Below are positions 1 to 5,833 of a stretch of DNA of 7,673 nt, piece after piece; position 1 is the first letter of the stretch, and every line of letters begins with the position of its first letter. The position numbers and the translations under genes were made by a program. Origin of the DNA: Alphaproteobacteria bacterium. GTDB lineage: Bacteria > Pseudomonadota > Alphaproteobacteria > Rhizobiales > Xanthobacteraceae. The DNA is taken from positions 1-7,673 of the forward strand of contig VAZS01000007.1 in the NCBI GenBank assembly GCA_005884855.1, read 5' to 3'. The notes beneath the pieces are model-generated. The model saw nothing but the letters and a program-made list of their open reading frames with translations. It was not told the DNA's origin and did no database searches.

Positions 1-484
1 GACGCTTGCCGATATCCTGGTTGTGATGAATGGCGGCCGTGTCGAGCAGATTGGCAACCCGCTCGAAATTTATCAGAAGCCCGCGACCACCTTTGTCGCT
101 TCCTTCATAGGCGCCCCGCCGATGAACCTGATGGCACTGCGTGAGGCAGGCGACTTTCATGCGCCCGCGCGCGACGGCATTCTCGGCATCCGTCCGGAGG
201 ACCTTGTGATCTCCAGCGATACGCCTGCAGGCGGACTTGCCCTCAACCTCACTGTTGAGGCGATCGAACGGGTCGGTGCCGAGACCTATGTTTATGGCAT
301 CCGCTCGCGCCAGGGCGAGGCGCCCACTGTCAGCGCCAGGCCCGGCGAGCTGCCGCCTGGCGAAGTGATCGTGCGAGTTCCAGGCGCGATCGGCCCCGCC
401 ATCGGCGAGCGCATTCGGGCCAGCGCACCACGTGACAAGTTGCATCTGTTCAGCGCGGATGGTCGACAGCGAATCGATATCTAG
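1..484 (+). CDS. ugpC: UgpC-like sugar/glycerol-3-phosphate ABC transporter ATP-binding protein, C-terminal part (5' end outside window)
   Basis: The open frame enters from the left edge (first full codon at base 2, reading [18 protein letters not shown]) and ends at TAG 482-484, giving about 160 residues. The visible part starts just after where the H-loop histidine lies in this family, so the Walker A, signature and Walker B motifs are all outside the window. The stretch [31 protein letters not shown] is the typical end of the MalK/UgpC nucleotide-binding domain (shown here in two pieces: [15 protein letters not shown] and [16 protein letters not shown]). A TOBE-type OB fold follows, recognisable by LGIRPEDL around residues 58-65. 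By family knowledge, UgpC energises import of sn-glycerol-3-phosphate at the inner membrane as partner of UgpA, UgpE and UgpB; the E. coli protein shares the MNGG and IGSPAMNL-type segments. MalK-like paralogues for other sugars have similar tails, so the substrate is inferred. No clear terminator follows. Confidence 0.85.
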   Translation, partial: TLADILVVMNGGRVEQIGNPLEIYQKPATTFVASFIGAPPMNLMALREAGDFHAPARDGILGIRPEDLVISSDTPAGGLALNLTVEAIERVGAETYVYGIRSRQGEAPTVSARPGELPPGEVIVRVPGAIGPAIGERIRASAPRDKLHLFSADGRQRIDI

Positions 485-518
485 CCTTCAGAGCCGCATT
501 TCAGGGCTTACACACACG

Positions 519-547
519 CTTGAATGGCGCCGAAATCGTGCCCATAT
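519..547 (+). promoter_or_regulatory. Candidate RpoH (sigma-32 type) heat-shock promoter of hsp20
   Basis: CTTGAA at 519-524 and CCCATAT at 541-547 are separated by 16 bases (18 if only CTTG is counted). This fits the enterobacterial sigma-32 pattern CTTGAA / CCCCATNT and the similar RpoH promoters of Bradyrhizobium small heat-shock genes. A start site about 6-8 bases further on would fall near 554, exactly where the first hairpin of the leader begins. The promoter lies 34 bases after the ugpC stop, so hsp20 has its own transcription start. The sequence match is seen; the sigma-factor assignment is inferred. Confidence 0.75.
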
Positions 548-553
548 TCCAGA

Positions 554-647
554 TTGACCGGACGGCAAGCCCGCCAGCCGGTCAAATGAGGCGCCGCAAG
601 GGCCTCTGAATGCCAAAGTCGCTTCGAGAGGACTTTGTAAAAATATG
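554..647 (+). promoter_or_regulatory. ROSE-type RNA thermometer in the hsp20 leader
   Basis: Three hairpins can be drawn in the leader. Hairpin I pairs TTGACCGG (554-561) with CCGGTCAA (578-585), with GGC/GCC inside it. Hairpin II pairs GAGGC (588-592) with GCCTC (602-606); after one bulged G, CC/GG closes a GCAA tetraloop (596-599). Hairpin III pairs AAAGTC (615-620) with GACTTT (631-636) and places UCGCU (619-623) against AGGA (629-632) with G621 as the extra base. This is the U(U/C)GCU anti-Shine-Dalgarno motif that defines ROSE elements of rhizobial small heat-shock genes. The Shine-Dalgarno GAGAGGA (626-632) is therefore masked at low temperature and released by heat. The AUG at 645 lies outside the last stem. 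The pairing is read directly from the sequence; thermal function is inferred from the family. Confidence 0.85.
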
Positions 648-1070
648 ACTCGTGTTCCCTCGCTGTCCAGTCCGTTCCTTCTGGGATTCGACGAAATCGA
701 GCGTGCGCTCGATCGGGTCGTCAAAGGCGCCGACGGTTATCCTCCCTACAATATCGAGAGGTGCGACCGCGCCAATGGCCAGCCCGAAAGGCTGCGAATC
801 ACGCTGGCGGTGGCGGGATTTACCCGCGACCAACTCGATATAACCATTGAGGAAAACCAGCTCGTGATCCGGGGCCGTCAGCACGACGACAAAGCCCGGC
901 AGTACATCCATCGCGGCATCGCGGCGCGGCACTTCCAGCGCACCTTCGTGCTGGCGGAAGGGATGCAGGTGCTGGGCGCGGACCTGAAAAACGGGCTGTT
1001 GTCGATCGATCTCGCCCGGCCTGAGCCGGAGAAGATTGTTAAGACAATCGCTATCAATGAACATGAATAA
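645..1070 (+). CDS. Small heat-shock protein Hsp20, class A (IbpA-like)
   Basis: This 141-residue protein is a small heat-shock chaperone that binds unfolding proteins and holds them for refolding by DnaK/ClpB. The N-terminal arm (1-35) ends in GYPPYNIE, which matches the E. coli IbpA/IbpB segment GYPPYNVE. The alpha-crystallin domain spans about 36-126 and includes ITLAVAGF (52-59) and the conserved ADLKNGLL (112-119, the A-x-x-x-n-G-x-L signature). The C-terminal tail carries an I-x-I motif, IAI (135-137), used for oligomer assembly. The length is normal for class A bradyrhizobial Hsps. The ATG at 645 is chosen because the N-terminus aligns with IbpA and the Shine-Dalgarno sits in the ROSE hairpin, 12 bases upstream. 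The DUF1150 gene follows after 50 bases and probably shares the transcript. I give no symbol because Bradyrhizobium has several hspA-H paralogues that I cannot tell apart here. Confidence 0.95.
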   Translation: MTRVPSLSSPFLLGFDEIERALDRVVKGADGYPPYNIERCDRANGQPERLRITLAVAGFTRDQLDITIEENQLVIRGRQHDDKARQYIHRGIAARHFQRTFVLAEGMQVLGADLKNGLLSIDLARPEPEKIVKTIAINEHE

Positions 1071-1120
1071 TGGAACGAGTAGCGGACTCGACCGCTTAGT
1101 CTACCAGAGGAGTCGAGACC

Positions 1121-1387
1121 ATGACTGAAGGTACTGTAGTGTTTGAACCGGCGGCGGTCTCTGCGGAGTCGCTTGCGACCCTCGGCGAGGGCCATATCGC
1201 CTATGTGAAGCAGATCCGTTCCGAGGATGTGCCGGGGCTGTTTCCCCAGGCCCCGAAGATCGCACCGGGCCTGAAGCTGTTCGCGCTGCATGCCGCCGAC
1301 GGCACCCCGATCATGCTGACCGACAGCCGTGAAGCGGCGATCGCAAATGCGTGGAGCAACGAGCTGCAGGCCGTCAGCGTTCACTGA
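1121..1387 (+). CDS. DUF1150 family protein, co-located with Hsp20
   Basis: This 88-residue soluble acidic protein has no signal peptide or membrane segment. Its core, LATLGEGHIAYVKQI followed by LKLFALHAADGTPIMLTDSREAAIANAW (given in pieces: LKLFALHAADGTP, IMLTDSREAAIANAW), is the pattern of the DUF1150 family, which is largely restricted to Alphaproteobacteria and often lies beside an Hsp20 gene. No biochemical function is known to me. The start is supported by AGAGGAG at 1106-1112, 8 bases before the ATG. The gene lies 50 bases after hsp20 on the same strand with no terminator seen between, so shared heat-shock transcription is likely. A 6-base inverted repeat (CTCGAC 1087-1092, GTCGAG 1112-1117) would put the Shine-Dalgarno in a loop; whether it matters is unknown. 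The stop codon TGA (1385-1387) lies inside the first copy of the 22-base tandem repeat, so the last residues may have been shaped by repeat growth. Confidence 0.88.
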   Translation: MTEGTVVFEPAAVSAESLATLGEGHIAYVKQIRSEDVPGLFPQAPKIAPGLKLFALHAADGTPIMLTDSREAAIANAWSNELQAVSVH

Positions 1388-1497
1388 CCCGCCTTGCCGG
1401 TGTCACTGACCCGCCTTGCCGGTGTCACTGACCCGCCTTGCCGATGTGACCGACCCGGTTTCGCGGTGTTATCTGACCCGGCGCTTGCCGATGTCAC
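1381..1497. repeat. 22-base tandem repeat, about five copies, starting over the DUF1150 stop codon
   Basis: Copies begin at 1381, 1403, 1425, 1447 and 1469, with a partial sixth (TCAC) at 1494. The first two are identical and the third differs by one base. The fourth is diverged (GACCCGGTTTCGCGGTG), and the fifth is diverged and 3 bases longer. The shared core is TGACCCGCCTTGCCG followed by GTG or ATG and then TCAC. Each exact junction creates GTCA-C-TGAC, a 9-base odd palindrome (1402-1410, 1424-1432). The period is close to two DNA turns and is not a multiple of three, so the array is not coding. It is not a CRISPR array because there are no unique spacers. The rest of the stretch up to the ptsN end (1498-1660) holds only an AT-richer patch near 1540-1560, a palindrome and a stem-loop. 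Confidence 0.9.
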
Positions 1498-1512
1498 GAG
1501 GATTTTAGCGGC

Positions 1513-1526
1513 GCGGCACGTGCCGC
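1513..1526. repeat. 14-base perfect palindrome in the DUF1150-ptsN gap
   Basis: GCGGCACGTGCCGC is a perfect even palindrome centred between 1519 and 1520. With no loop it is a poor RNA hairpin and would suit a dimeric DNA-binding protein better, but no binding protein can be named. It lies just after the tandem repeat, away from any recognised promoter. Confidence 0.45.
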
Positions 1527-1620
1527 CCTCACCGGCATCTCAATTAATTCGCGATACATTGGTCTGTGCTGGCACTGACGACAGAGGCGCCATTTGTGCA
1601 ACGCTGCCGGACAACAGCCC

Positions 1621-1652
1621 GCATGACGGATGAAGTTTTTTCCGTCGCATGC
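1621..1652. terminator. Stem-loop between the convergent DUF1150 and ptsN genes, possible bidirectional terminator
   Basis: GACGGA (1625-1630) pairs with TCCGTC (1641-1646). After a two-base bulge, GCAT (1621-1624) pairs with ATGC (1649-1652), so the stem has ten pairs around a T-rich ten-base loop. It lies 9 bases past the ptsN stop in the minus direction. There is no T tract after the stem on either strand, so it is not a classic intrinsic terminator; the call rests on position and pairing only. Confidence 0.35.
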
Positions 1653-1660
1653 GCGCTGCG

Positions 1661-2122
1661 CTAGGCCGCGGTCGCCGGAGGCAGCGCCAGCACCGAATAG
1701 ATTGCTTGCGCATCTCGCGAGGCGCGCAGTTTCTTGGCAATGTCCTGATCGCGCAATAGCCGCGCGATGCGCGCGAGGGCCTTTAGATGATCGGCGCCCG
1801 CGCCTTCCGGCGCCAACAGCAGGAATACGAGATCGACCGGCTGACCATCCATTGACTCGAAATCGATCGGCCGCTCGAGGCGCGCAAACAGCCCAAACAG
1901 CTTTTCCAGTTTCGGAAGCTTGCCATGCGGAATGGCGACGCCATAGCCCACTGCGGTGGTCCCAAGCTTCTCGCGCTGTAGCAGCACCTCGAAGATCGCG
2001 CGTTCATTCTGGCCGGTCAGCACGCAGGCGCGCGCCGCCAGCTCCTGTAGCGCCTGCTTCTTGCTGTTGACCTTCAACGCGGGGAGGATCGCCTCGGGTG
2101 CGACCAGATCGGTAATCATCAT
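1661..2122 (-). CDS. ptsN: PTS IIA-like nitrogen regulatory protein PtsN (EIIA-Ntr)
   Basis: This 153-residue cytoplasmic protein is the last phospho-acceptor of the nitrogen phosphotransferase chain EI-Ntr (PtsP), NPr and EIIA-Ntr. By family knowledge it regulates targets by binding rather than sugar transport, for example potassium transport and sensor kinases. It covers one complete PTS EIIA type-2 domain. The phosphorylated histidine is H66 in the motif GVAIPHGK (61-68), and DLVFLLLAP (97-105) and HLKALARIARLL (112-123) are typical. The ATG at 2122 is used; a second ATG directly follows, and the only ribosome-site-like sequence is a poor GGAA about 8 bases upstream. The gene lies 226 bases after hpf, a gap that contains a sigma-54-type promoter, so it can be expressed apart from rpoN-hpf. 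The E. coli neighbours rapZ and npr do not follow here. Confidence 0.95.
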   Translation of the reverse strand: MMITDLVAPEAILPALKVNSKKQALQELAARACVLTGQNERAIFEVLLQREKLGTTAVGYGVAIPHGKLPKLEKLFGLFARLERPIDFESMDGQPVDLVFLLLAPEGAGADHLKALARIARLLRDQDIAKKLRASRDAQAIYSVLALPPATAA

Positions 2123-2245
2123 GGGGCGTTCCGAGGTGAATAAAGCCGTCAGATGGTGAAATAAGCTCTAGTGAGGCGGCGTCAAGAAGATGAGGCGGGA
2201 GGCCGGCTTGCAGCGGATCGGTGATTGCGCGGCTTCTACTCCAAC

Positions 2246-2261
2246 GCAAGAGCGGTGCCAA
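2246..2261 (-). promoter_or_regulatory. Candidate sigma-54 (-24/-12) promoter reading into ptsN
   Basis: On the minus strand the sequence is TTGGCACCGCTCTTGC. It has the invariant GG (2259-2258) and GC (2247-2246) separated by exactly 10 bases, and matches the consensus YTGGCACG-N4-TTGCW apart from the base after CAC and the base after TTGC. Transcription would begin near 2235, giving a leader of roughly 110 bases before the ptsN ATG. Such promoters need an enhancer-binding activator, whose sites would lie in the hpf 3' region; I did not recognise a NifA or NtrC site there. The match is seen; activity is inferred. Confidence 0.6.
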
Positions 2262-2348
2262 CTCCCGAAAACAGGTTCCACTGCGCCTGCCATTTGCGGC
2301 GGCGGACCATAGGGATCGGCCCAACTGCCGTCAATGCCATGGGCGGCG

Positions 2349-2957
2349 CTAATCGCCGGACTTGACGACAGGCGGATCGACCCAGCCGATGTTGCCGTCC
2401 GAGCGCCGGTAAATAATGTTCACGCGGCCGCTGGAGCCATGCTGGAAGACGATGCAGGGAGTGCCGGCCAGATCCAGCTCCATCACCGCTTCGCTCACCG
2501 AAAGGCGCTTCAGCGAAGTGCTGGACTCAGCGATGATCACGGGATTATAGCCGCTAATCTCGTCGTCGCCTTCGGAGGGCGCCTCAATCACATAGTTCGA
2601 AGCGTCCAGTGCCGGCGCGTTCATCTCGGCGAGAGCCTCGGAAGCCGCATGGGCCTTGCGCGCCGAACGATCCTTCAAGCGGCTCTTGTAACGGCGCAGC
2701 CGCTTTTCGATCATCAGCAGCGCCTGATCGGCGCTGGCATACGCGTCGGGGGCAATGCAATCGGCCTCCAGCGTGATTCCTGTATCCAGGTGCAGCGCGC
2801 AGTCGGTGCGAAAACCGAAACCGTCCTTGCTCAGCGTGATGTGCCCGGAATAGTTGCCATCGAAGTACTTGCGCAGCACTTCATCGGTGCGCGCGCTGAC
2901 GCGGCCGCGTAGCGCCTCGCCAACATTGATGCTTTTTCCCGAGATCCGAACAGTCAT
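2349..2957 (-). CDS. hpf: Long-form ribosome hibernation promoting factor (HPF/RaiA family)
   Basis: This 202-residue protein was formerly called sigma-54 modulation protein. It binds the small ribosomal subunit at the decoding region and, in its long form, dimerises ribosomes into inactive 100S particles during starvation or stationary phase. The N-terminal S30AE domain (about 1-100) starts MTVRISGKSINVGEALR and ends in a basic helix EKRLRRYKSRLKDR. A linker (about 101-139) leads to the C-terminal dimerisation domain, with GRVNIIYRRSDGNIGWVDP at 177-195. The ATG at 2957 is preferred over one 30 bases further upstream because GAGG (minus strand of 2965-2968) sits 7 bases before it and the family begins at this methionine. 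The gene follows rpoN after 62 bases and is probably co-transcribed with it. No intrinsic terminator is visible after its stop. Confidence 0.93.
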   Translation of the reverse strand: MTVRISGKSINVGEALRGRVSARTDEVLRKYFDGNYSGHITLSKDGFGFRTDCALHLDTGITLEADCIAPDAYASADQALLMIEKRLRRYKSRLKDRSARKAHAASEALAEMNAPALDASNYVIEAPSEGDDEISGYNPVIIAESSTSLKRLSVSEAVMELDLAGTPCIVFQHGSSGRVNIIYRRSDGNIGWVDPPVVKSGD

Positions 2958-3019
2958 TTCGATGCCTCGATTAGCCAGCAGGGGCAAAGCAAGACTATCC
3001 CGATTTGGCCCGGACGCAA

Positions 3020-4678
3020 TCAGGCAGGTTGCGTGTCGCGGGACCGGTCCGACGATGCGGCGGGCGCCGATAATGCACTACCGAGCATGCTCTGTTTGTC
3101 ACGGCGGCGTTGCACCGAGGATGGAATTCGCATCGCTTCACGGTACTTCGCAACGGTGCGACGGGCAATATCGATGCCCGATTCGCGCAATCGTTCCACG
3201 ATGGTATCGTCGGACAGAATCGCGGCCACTTGTTCCGTATCGATTAGCTGCTTGATCTGGTGACGCACCGCCTCTGCTGAATGGGCTTCGCCGCCGTGCG
3301 CCGATGCAATCGAGGCGGTGAAGAAATACTTCAGTTCAAAACTGCCGCGATTGGTCGCCATGTACTTGTTTGCCGTGACGCGCGACACGGTCGACTCGTG
3401 CATCTGGATAGCATCCGCCACCGCCTTCAGATTGAGCGGCCGCAGATGCGCCACGCCGTTGGTGAAGAAGCCATCCTGCTGGCGCACGATCTCAGTCGCG
3501 ACTTTCAGGATGGTTCGCGCGCGCTGATCGAGTGCGCGTACCAGCCACGTGGCATTCTGCAGACAATCGGTGAAATAGGATTTGTCGCCGTCCTTGCGAA
3601 CCGTCTTCGACAGCTCGGTGTAATAGATCTGGTTCACCAGGACACGGGGCAACGTGTCGCTGTTGAGTTCGACGTGCCATCCGCCGTCGGGCCCGGGCCG
3701 GACATAGACATCCGGTACCATGGTCTGTGTACGCATTGACCCGAATTTCAAACCGGGCTTCGGATCGAGACGGCGAATTTCGGCGATCATGTCGGTGATA
3801 TCTTCATCATCGACACCGCAGAATTTTCGTAAAGCCGTGATGTCCCGTCTCGCCAGCAGATCGAGATGCTCGACCAGCGCCTGCATCGCCGGGTCGTAAC
3901 GATCGAGTTCGCGCAGCTGGATCGCCAGGCATTCGCTCAAATTTCGCGCGCAAACGCCGGCCGGATCGAATTTATGCAGTACCGCAACCACCGCCTCGAC
4001 CTCCTCTTGCGAGGCGCCGAGCCGCTCGGCGGCCTGGCCCAGATCCGGCGGCAGGTAACCGGCCTCGTCCACGAGGTTGATGAGGTATTGCCCGATCATG
4101 CGCCGCGCCGGGTCGGCGAAAGCAACAGCCAGTTGTTCGGCAAGATGGCTGCCGAGCGTCACCTCAGCGGCTACGAATGCTTCGAGGTTGTAGCTGTCAT
4201 CATTGGACGGCCCGCCGCCCCATTCGGTGTAGGCGGTCGGCGCGGCATCCTGTGCATTACGGGCGGCGGCCTCGGCCGGCTCTTCGGAAAAGACGTTATC
4301 GAGCGGGGCGTCCAGGGTCTGCTCGAGCTCACTGCGGCTGCCGAGATCGCGATCGATCCAGTCTTCAGCGGCTTGCTCGAAGCCGTCGCCGGAGGGGCCG
4401 GCCATTTCGGAGCGCTCGCTGCCGGCCTGGTCGCTATACGACACCCCAGACTCGTCGGACTCGGAAAATTCTGCCCGTTCCGGCGTCGGCTCGCCCGGCA
4501 CCGGCGCTTCTGGGCCATCGCTGACGCGCTCGAGCAGCGGATTTCGCTCCAGCTCCTCCTCGACAAAGGCCGACAGATCGAGATTCGAGAGTTGCAGCAG
4601 CTTGATCGCCTGCATTAGCTGCGGCGTCATCACAAGCGACTGCGACTGTCGGAACTCTAATCTTTGCGTCAGCGCCAT
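3020..4678 (-). CDS. rpoN: RNA polymerase sigma-54 factor RpoN
   Basis: This 552-residue sigma factor directs core RNA polymerase to -24/-12 promoters and requires AAA+ activators. It serves nitrogen assimilation and fixation, dicarboxylate uptake and motility genes in relatives. Region I (1-50), MALTQRLEFRQSQSLVMTPQ onward, is glutamine- and leucine-rich and contacts the activator. Region II (about 51-165) is long and acidic. The core-binding part follows (about 170-310, with LVDEAGYLPPDL at 202-213 and FDPAGVCARNLSECL at 237-251). The helix-turn-helix lies near 416-437, and the RpoN box ARRTVAKYRE at 505-514 reads the -24 element. About 38 residues follow the box, more than in E. coli, and E. 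coli RpoN is 477 residues long. The ATG at 4678 gives the correct family N-terminus, although the best Shine-Dalgarno-like AGGA is about 17 bases away. Bradyrhizobium has two rpoN genes; the lpt-linked context suggests the chromosomal housekeeping copy, but this is inference. Confidence 0.97.
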   Translation of the reverse strand: MALTQRLEFRQSQSLVMTPQLMQAIKLLQLSNLDLSAFVEEELERNPLLERVSDGPEAPVPGEPTPERAEFSESDESGVSYSDQAGSERSEMAGPSGDGFEQAAEDWIDRDLGSRSELEQTLDAPLDNVFSEEPAEAAARNAQDAAPTAYTEWGGGPSNDDSYNLEAFVAAEVTLGSHLAEQLAVAFADPARRMIGQYLINLVDEAGYLPPDLGQAAERLGASQEEVEAVVAVLHKFDPAGVCARNLSECLAIQLRELDRYDPAMQALVEHLDLLARRDITALRKFCGVDDEDITDMIAEIRRLDPKPGLKFGSMRTQTMVPDVYVRPGPDGGWHVELNSDTLPRVLVNQIYYTELSKTVRKDGDKSYFTDCLQNATWLVRALDQRARTILKVATEIVRQQDGFFTNGVAHLRPLNLKAVADAIQMHESTVSRVTANKYMATNRGSFELKYFFTASIASAHGGEAHSAEAVRHQIKQLIDTEQVAAILSDDTIVERLRESGIDIARRTVAKYREAMRIPSSVQRRRDKQSMLGSALSAPAASSDRSRDTQPA

Positions 4679-4795
4679 CGAGGCCAGAACCGATTCCTGA
4701 AAGTTGGTCCGATTCTTGCTTAGCCTAGTCCAAAGCTGATGTACACGGCTTGACGGGCGCGAAAAATCGGCTGCAGGCTCGTGGTTGCCGCCAGG

Positions 4796-5764
4796 TTAAA
4801 GTCGAAATTCCTCGCCCAGGTAAAGACGACGCACATCCGGGTCGTTGACGATTTCATCCGGACTTCCCTCGGTCAGGATTTCACCGGCATAAACGATATA
4901 GGCGCGGTCGGTTAGCCCGAGAGTTTCCCGCACATTGTGGTCGGTGATCAGCACGCCGATGCCGCGGTTGGTGAGATGGCGGACCAGATCCTGGATATCG
5001 CCGACCGCGATCGGATCGATGCCCGCAAAAGGTTCGTCGAGCAGCATGTAATTGGGGCGGGTCGCTAGAGCGCGGGCGATCTCTACCCTGCGCCGCTCGC
5101 CGTCTGATAGCGCGATAGAGGGCGTTTTACGCAACCGAGTGATGTTGAATTCATCCAACAACGAATTGAGTTCGGCCTCACGTTTTTTCTTCGAGGGCTC
5201 CACGACCTCCAGCACCGCGCGGATATTCTGTTCCACCGTGAGGCCGCGAAAGATCGAAGCTTCCTGTGGCAAGTAACCGATTCCAAGGCGGGCGCGCTGA
5301 TACATCGGAAGCTTGGTGACGTCGTGACCATCGAGCTCGATGGCGCCGCGATCAGCTTTGATCAGGCCGGTGATCATGTAGAAGACGGTTGTCTTGCCGG
5401 CGCCGTTCGGACCCAATAAACCCACCGCCTCCCCGCGCCGCACATAGATGCTGACGCCACGGACGACCTGCCGAGTGCCGAAACTCTTCTCCACGCTATG
5501 CACAGCCAGATAACCAGGCCGCTTCGTCAGCCGTGGAGTAGCGCCCGCGCCATTGCCCCTGCGCGGCTTGGGTTGTTCCGCCCTGGAGGGTTCCGGTTTC
5601 AGCAATGGCGCATCGCGGACGATCGGAGGCGCATCGCGCACCGGGCCATTCAGCATCTTGCCAATGGTATCGCCCAAGGCGGTGATATCAGCACGCGAGC
5701 GCGCAAATCCTGGTGGACCGCGTTTCACCGGCCGACGACGGAACATGCCGAGTAAATCCACCAT
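4796..5764 (-). CDS. lptB: LPS export ABC transporter ATP-binding protein LptB
   Basis: LptB hydrolyses ATP at the inner membrane to drive LptF/LptG, which pull lipopolysaccharide out of the bilayer and onto the LptC-LptA bridge. The ABC domain starts near residue 84. Walker A is GPNGAGKT (118-125), the Q-loop glutamine is Q167, Walker B is MLLDEP (240-245) and the H-loop histidine is H276. The C-terminus LYLGEEFRL is typical of LptB. The signature reads LSDGE (219-223) where LptB normally has LSGGE; serine and the second glycine are kept. At 322 residues it is about 80 longer than E. coli LptB because of a Pro/Arg-rich N-terminal extension containing a short repeat (VRDAP at 42-46 and 49-53). 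The start at 5764 is supported by GAGGAA (minus strand of 5771-5776), 6 bases upstream. rpoN follows after 117 bases. Confidence 0.96.
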   Translation of the reverse strand: MVDLLGMFRRRPVKRGPPGFARSRADITALGDTIGKMLNGPVRDAPPIVRDAPLLKPEPSRAEQPKPRRGNGAGATPRLTKRPGYLAVHSVEKSFGTRQVVRGVSIYVRRGEAVGLLGPNGAGKTTVFYMITGLIKADRGAIELDGHDVTKLPMYQRARLGIGYLPQEASIFRGLTVEQNIRAVLEVVEPSKKKREAELNSLLDEFNITRLRKTPSIALSDGERRRVEIARALATRPNYMLLDEPFAGIDPIAVGDIQDLVRHLTNRGIGVLITDHNVRETLGLTDRAYIVYAGEILTEGSPDEIVNDPDVRRLYLGEEFRL

Positions 5765-5833
5765 CGCCGCTTCCTCAGCCTTTCACGGTTATCCCGCAAC
5801 CCGCCACGGCGATGCGATTCGCTGATCGCGCAA

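Noticed and set aside
485..512. Terminator after ugpC
   Set aside because: Only a short AGCC/GGCT pairing with mismatches and no T tract can be drawn.
1381..1497. CRISPR array
   Set aside because: The repeats are directly adjacent with no unique spacers, and no cas genes are present.
1568..1584. Second sigma-54 promoter (TGGCAC on the plus strand)
   Set aside because: The -24-like half is present but no GC lies ten bases further on, so the spacing rule fails.
1394..1633. 79-codon open frame over the tandem repeat
   Set aside because: It arises from the 22-base repeat read in shifting frames and then unrelated sequence; there is no Shine-Dalgarno and no protein-like pattern.
2236..2310. 24-codon minus-strand frame in the hpf-ptsN gap (MVRRRKWQAQWNLF...)
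   Set aside because: There is no Shine-Dalgarno, and it overlaps the sigma-54 promoter-like sequence, which explains the region better.
2004..2324. 106-codon minus-strand frame upstream of and into ptsN
   Set aside because: It overlaps the start of the clear ptsN gene in another frame and has no family resemblance or ribosome site.
3866..4618. 250-codon open frame on the plus strand
   Set aside because: It lies entirely antisense to rpoN, whose protein is recognised end to end. Long antisense frames are expected in GC-rich genes, and the translation resembles no family.
4767..4795. Intrinsic terminator between lptB and rpoN
   Set aside because: A run of five T follows CGGC/GCCG on the minus strand, but the stem has only four pairs and a long loop, too weak to call.
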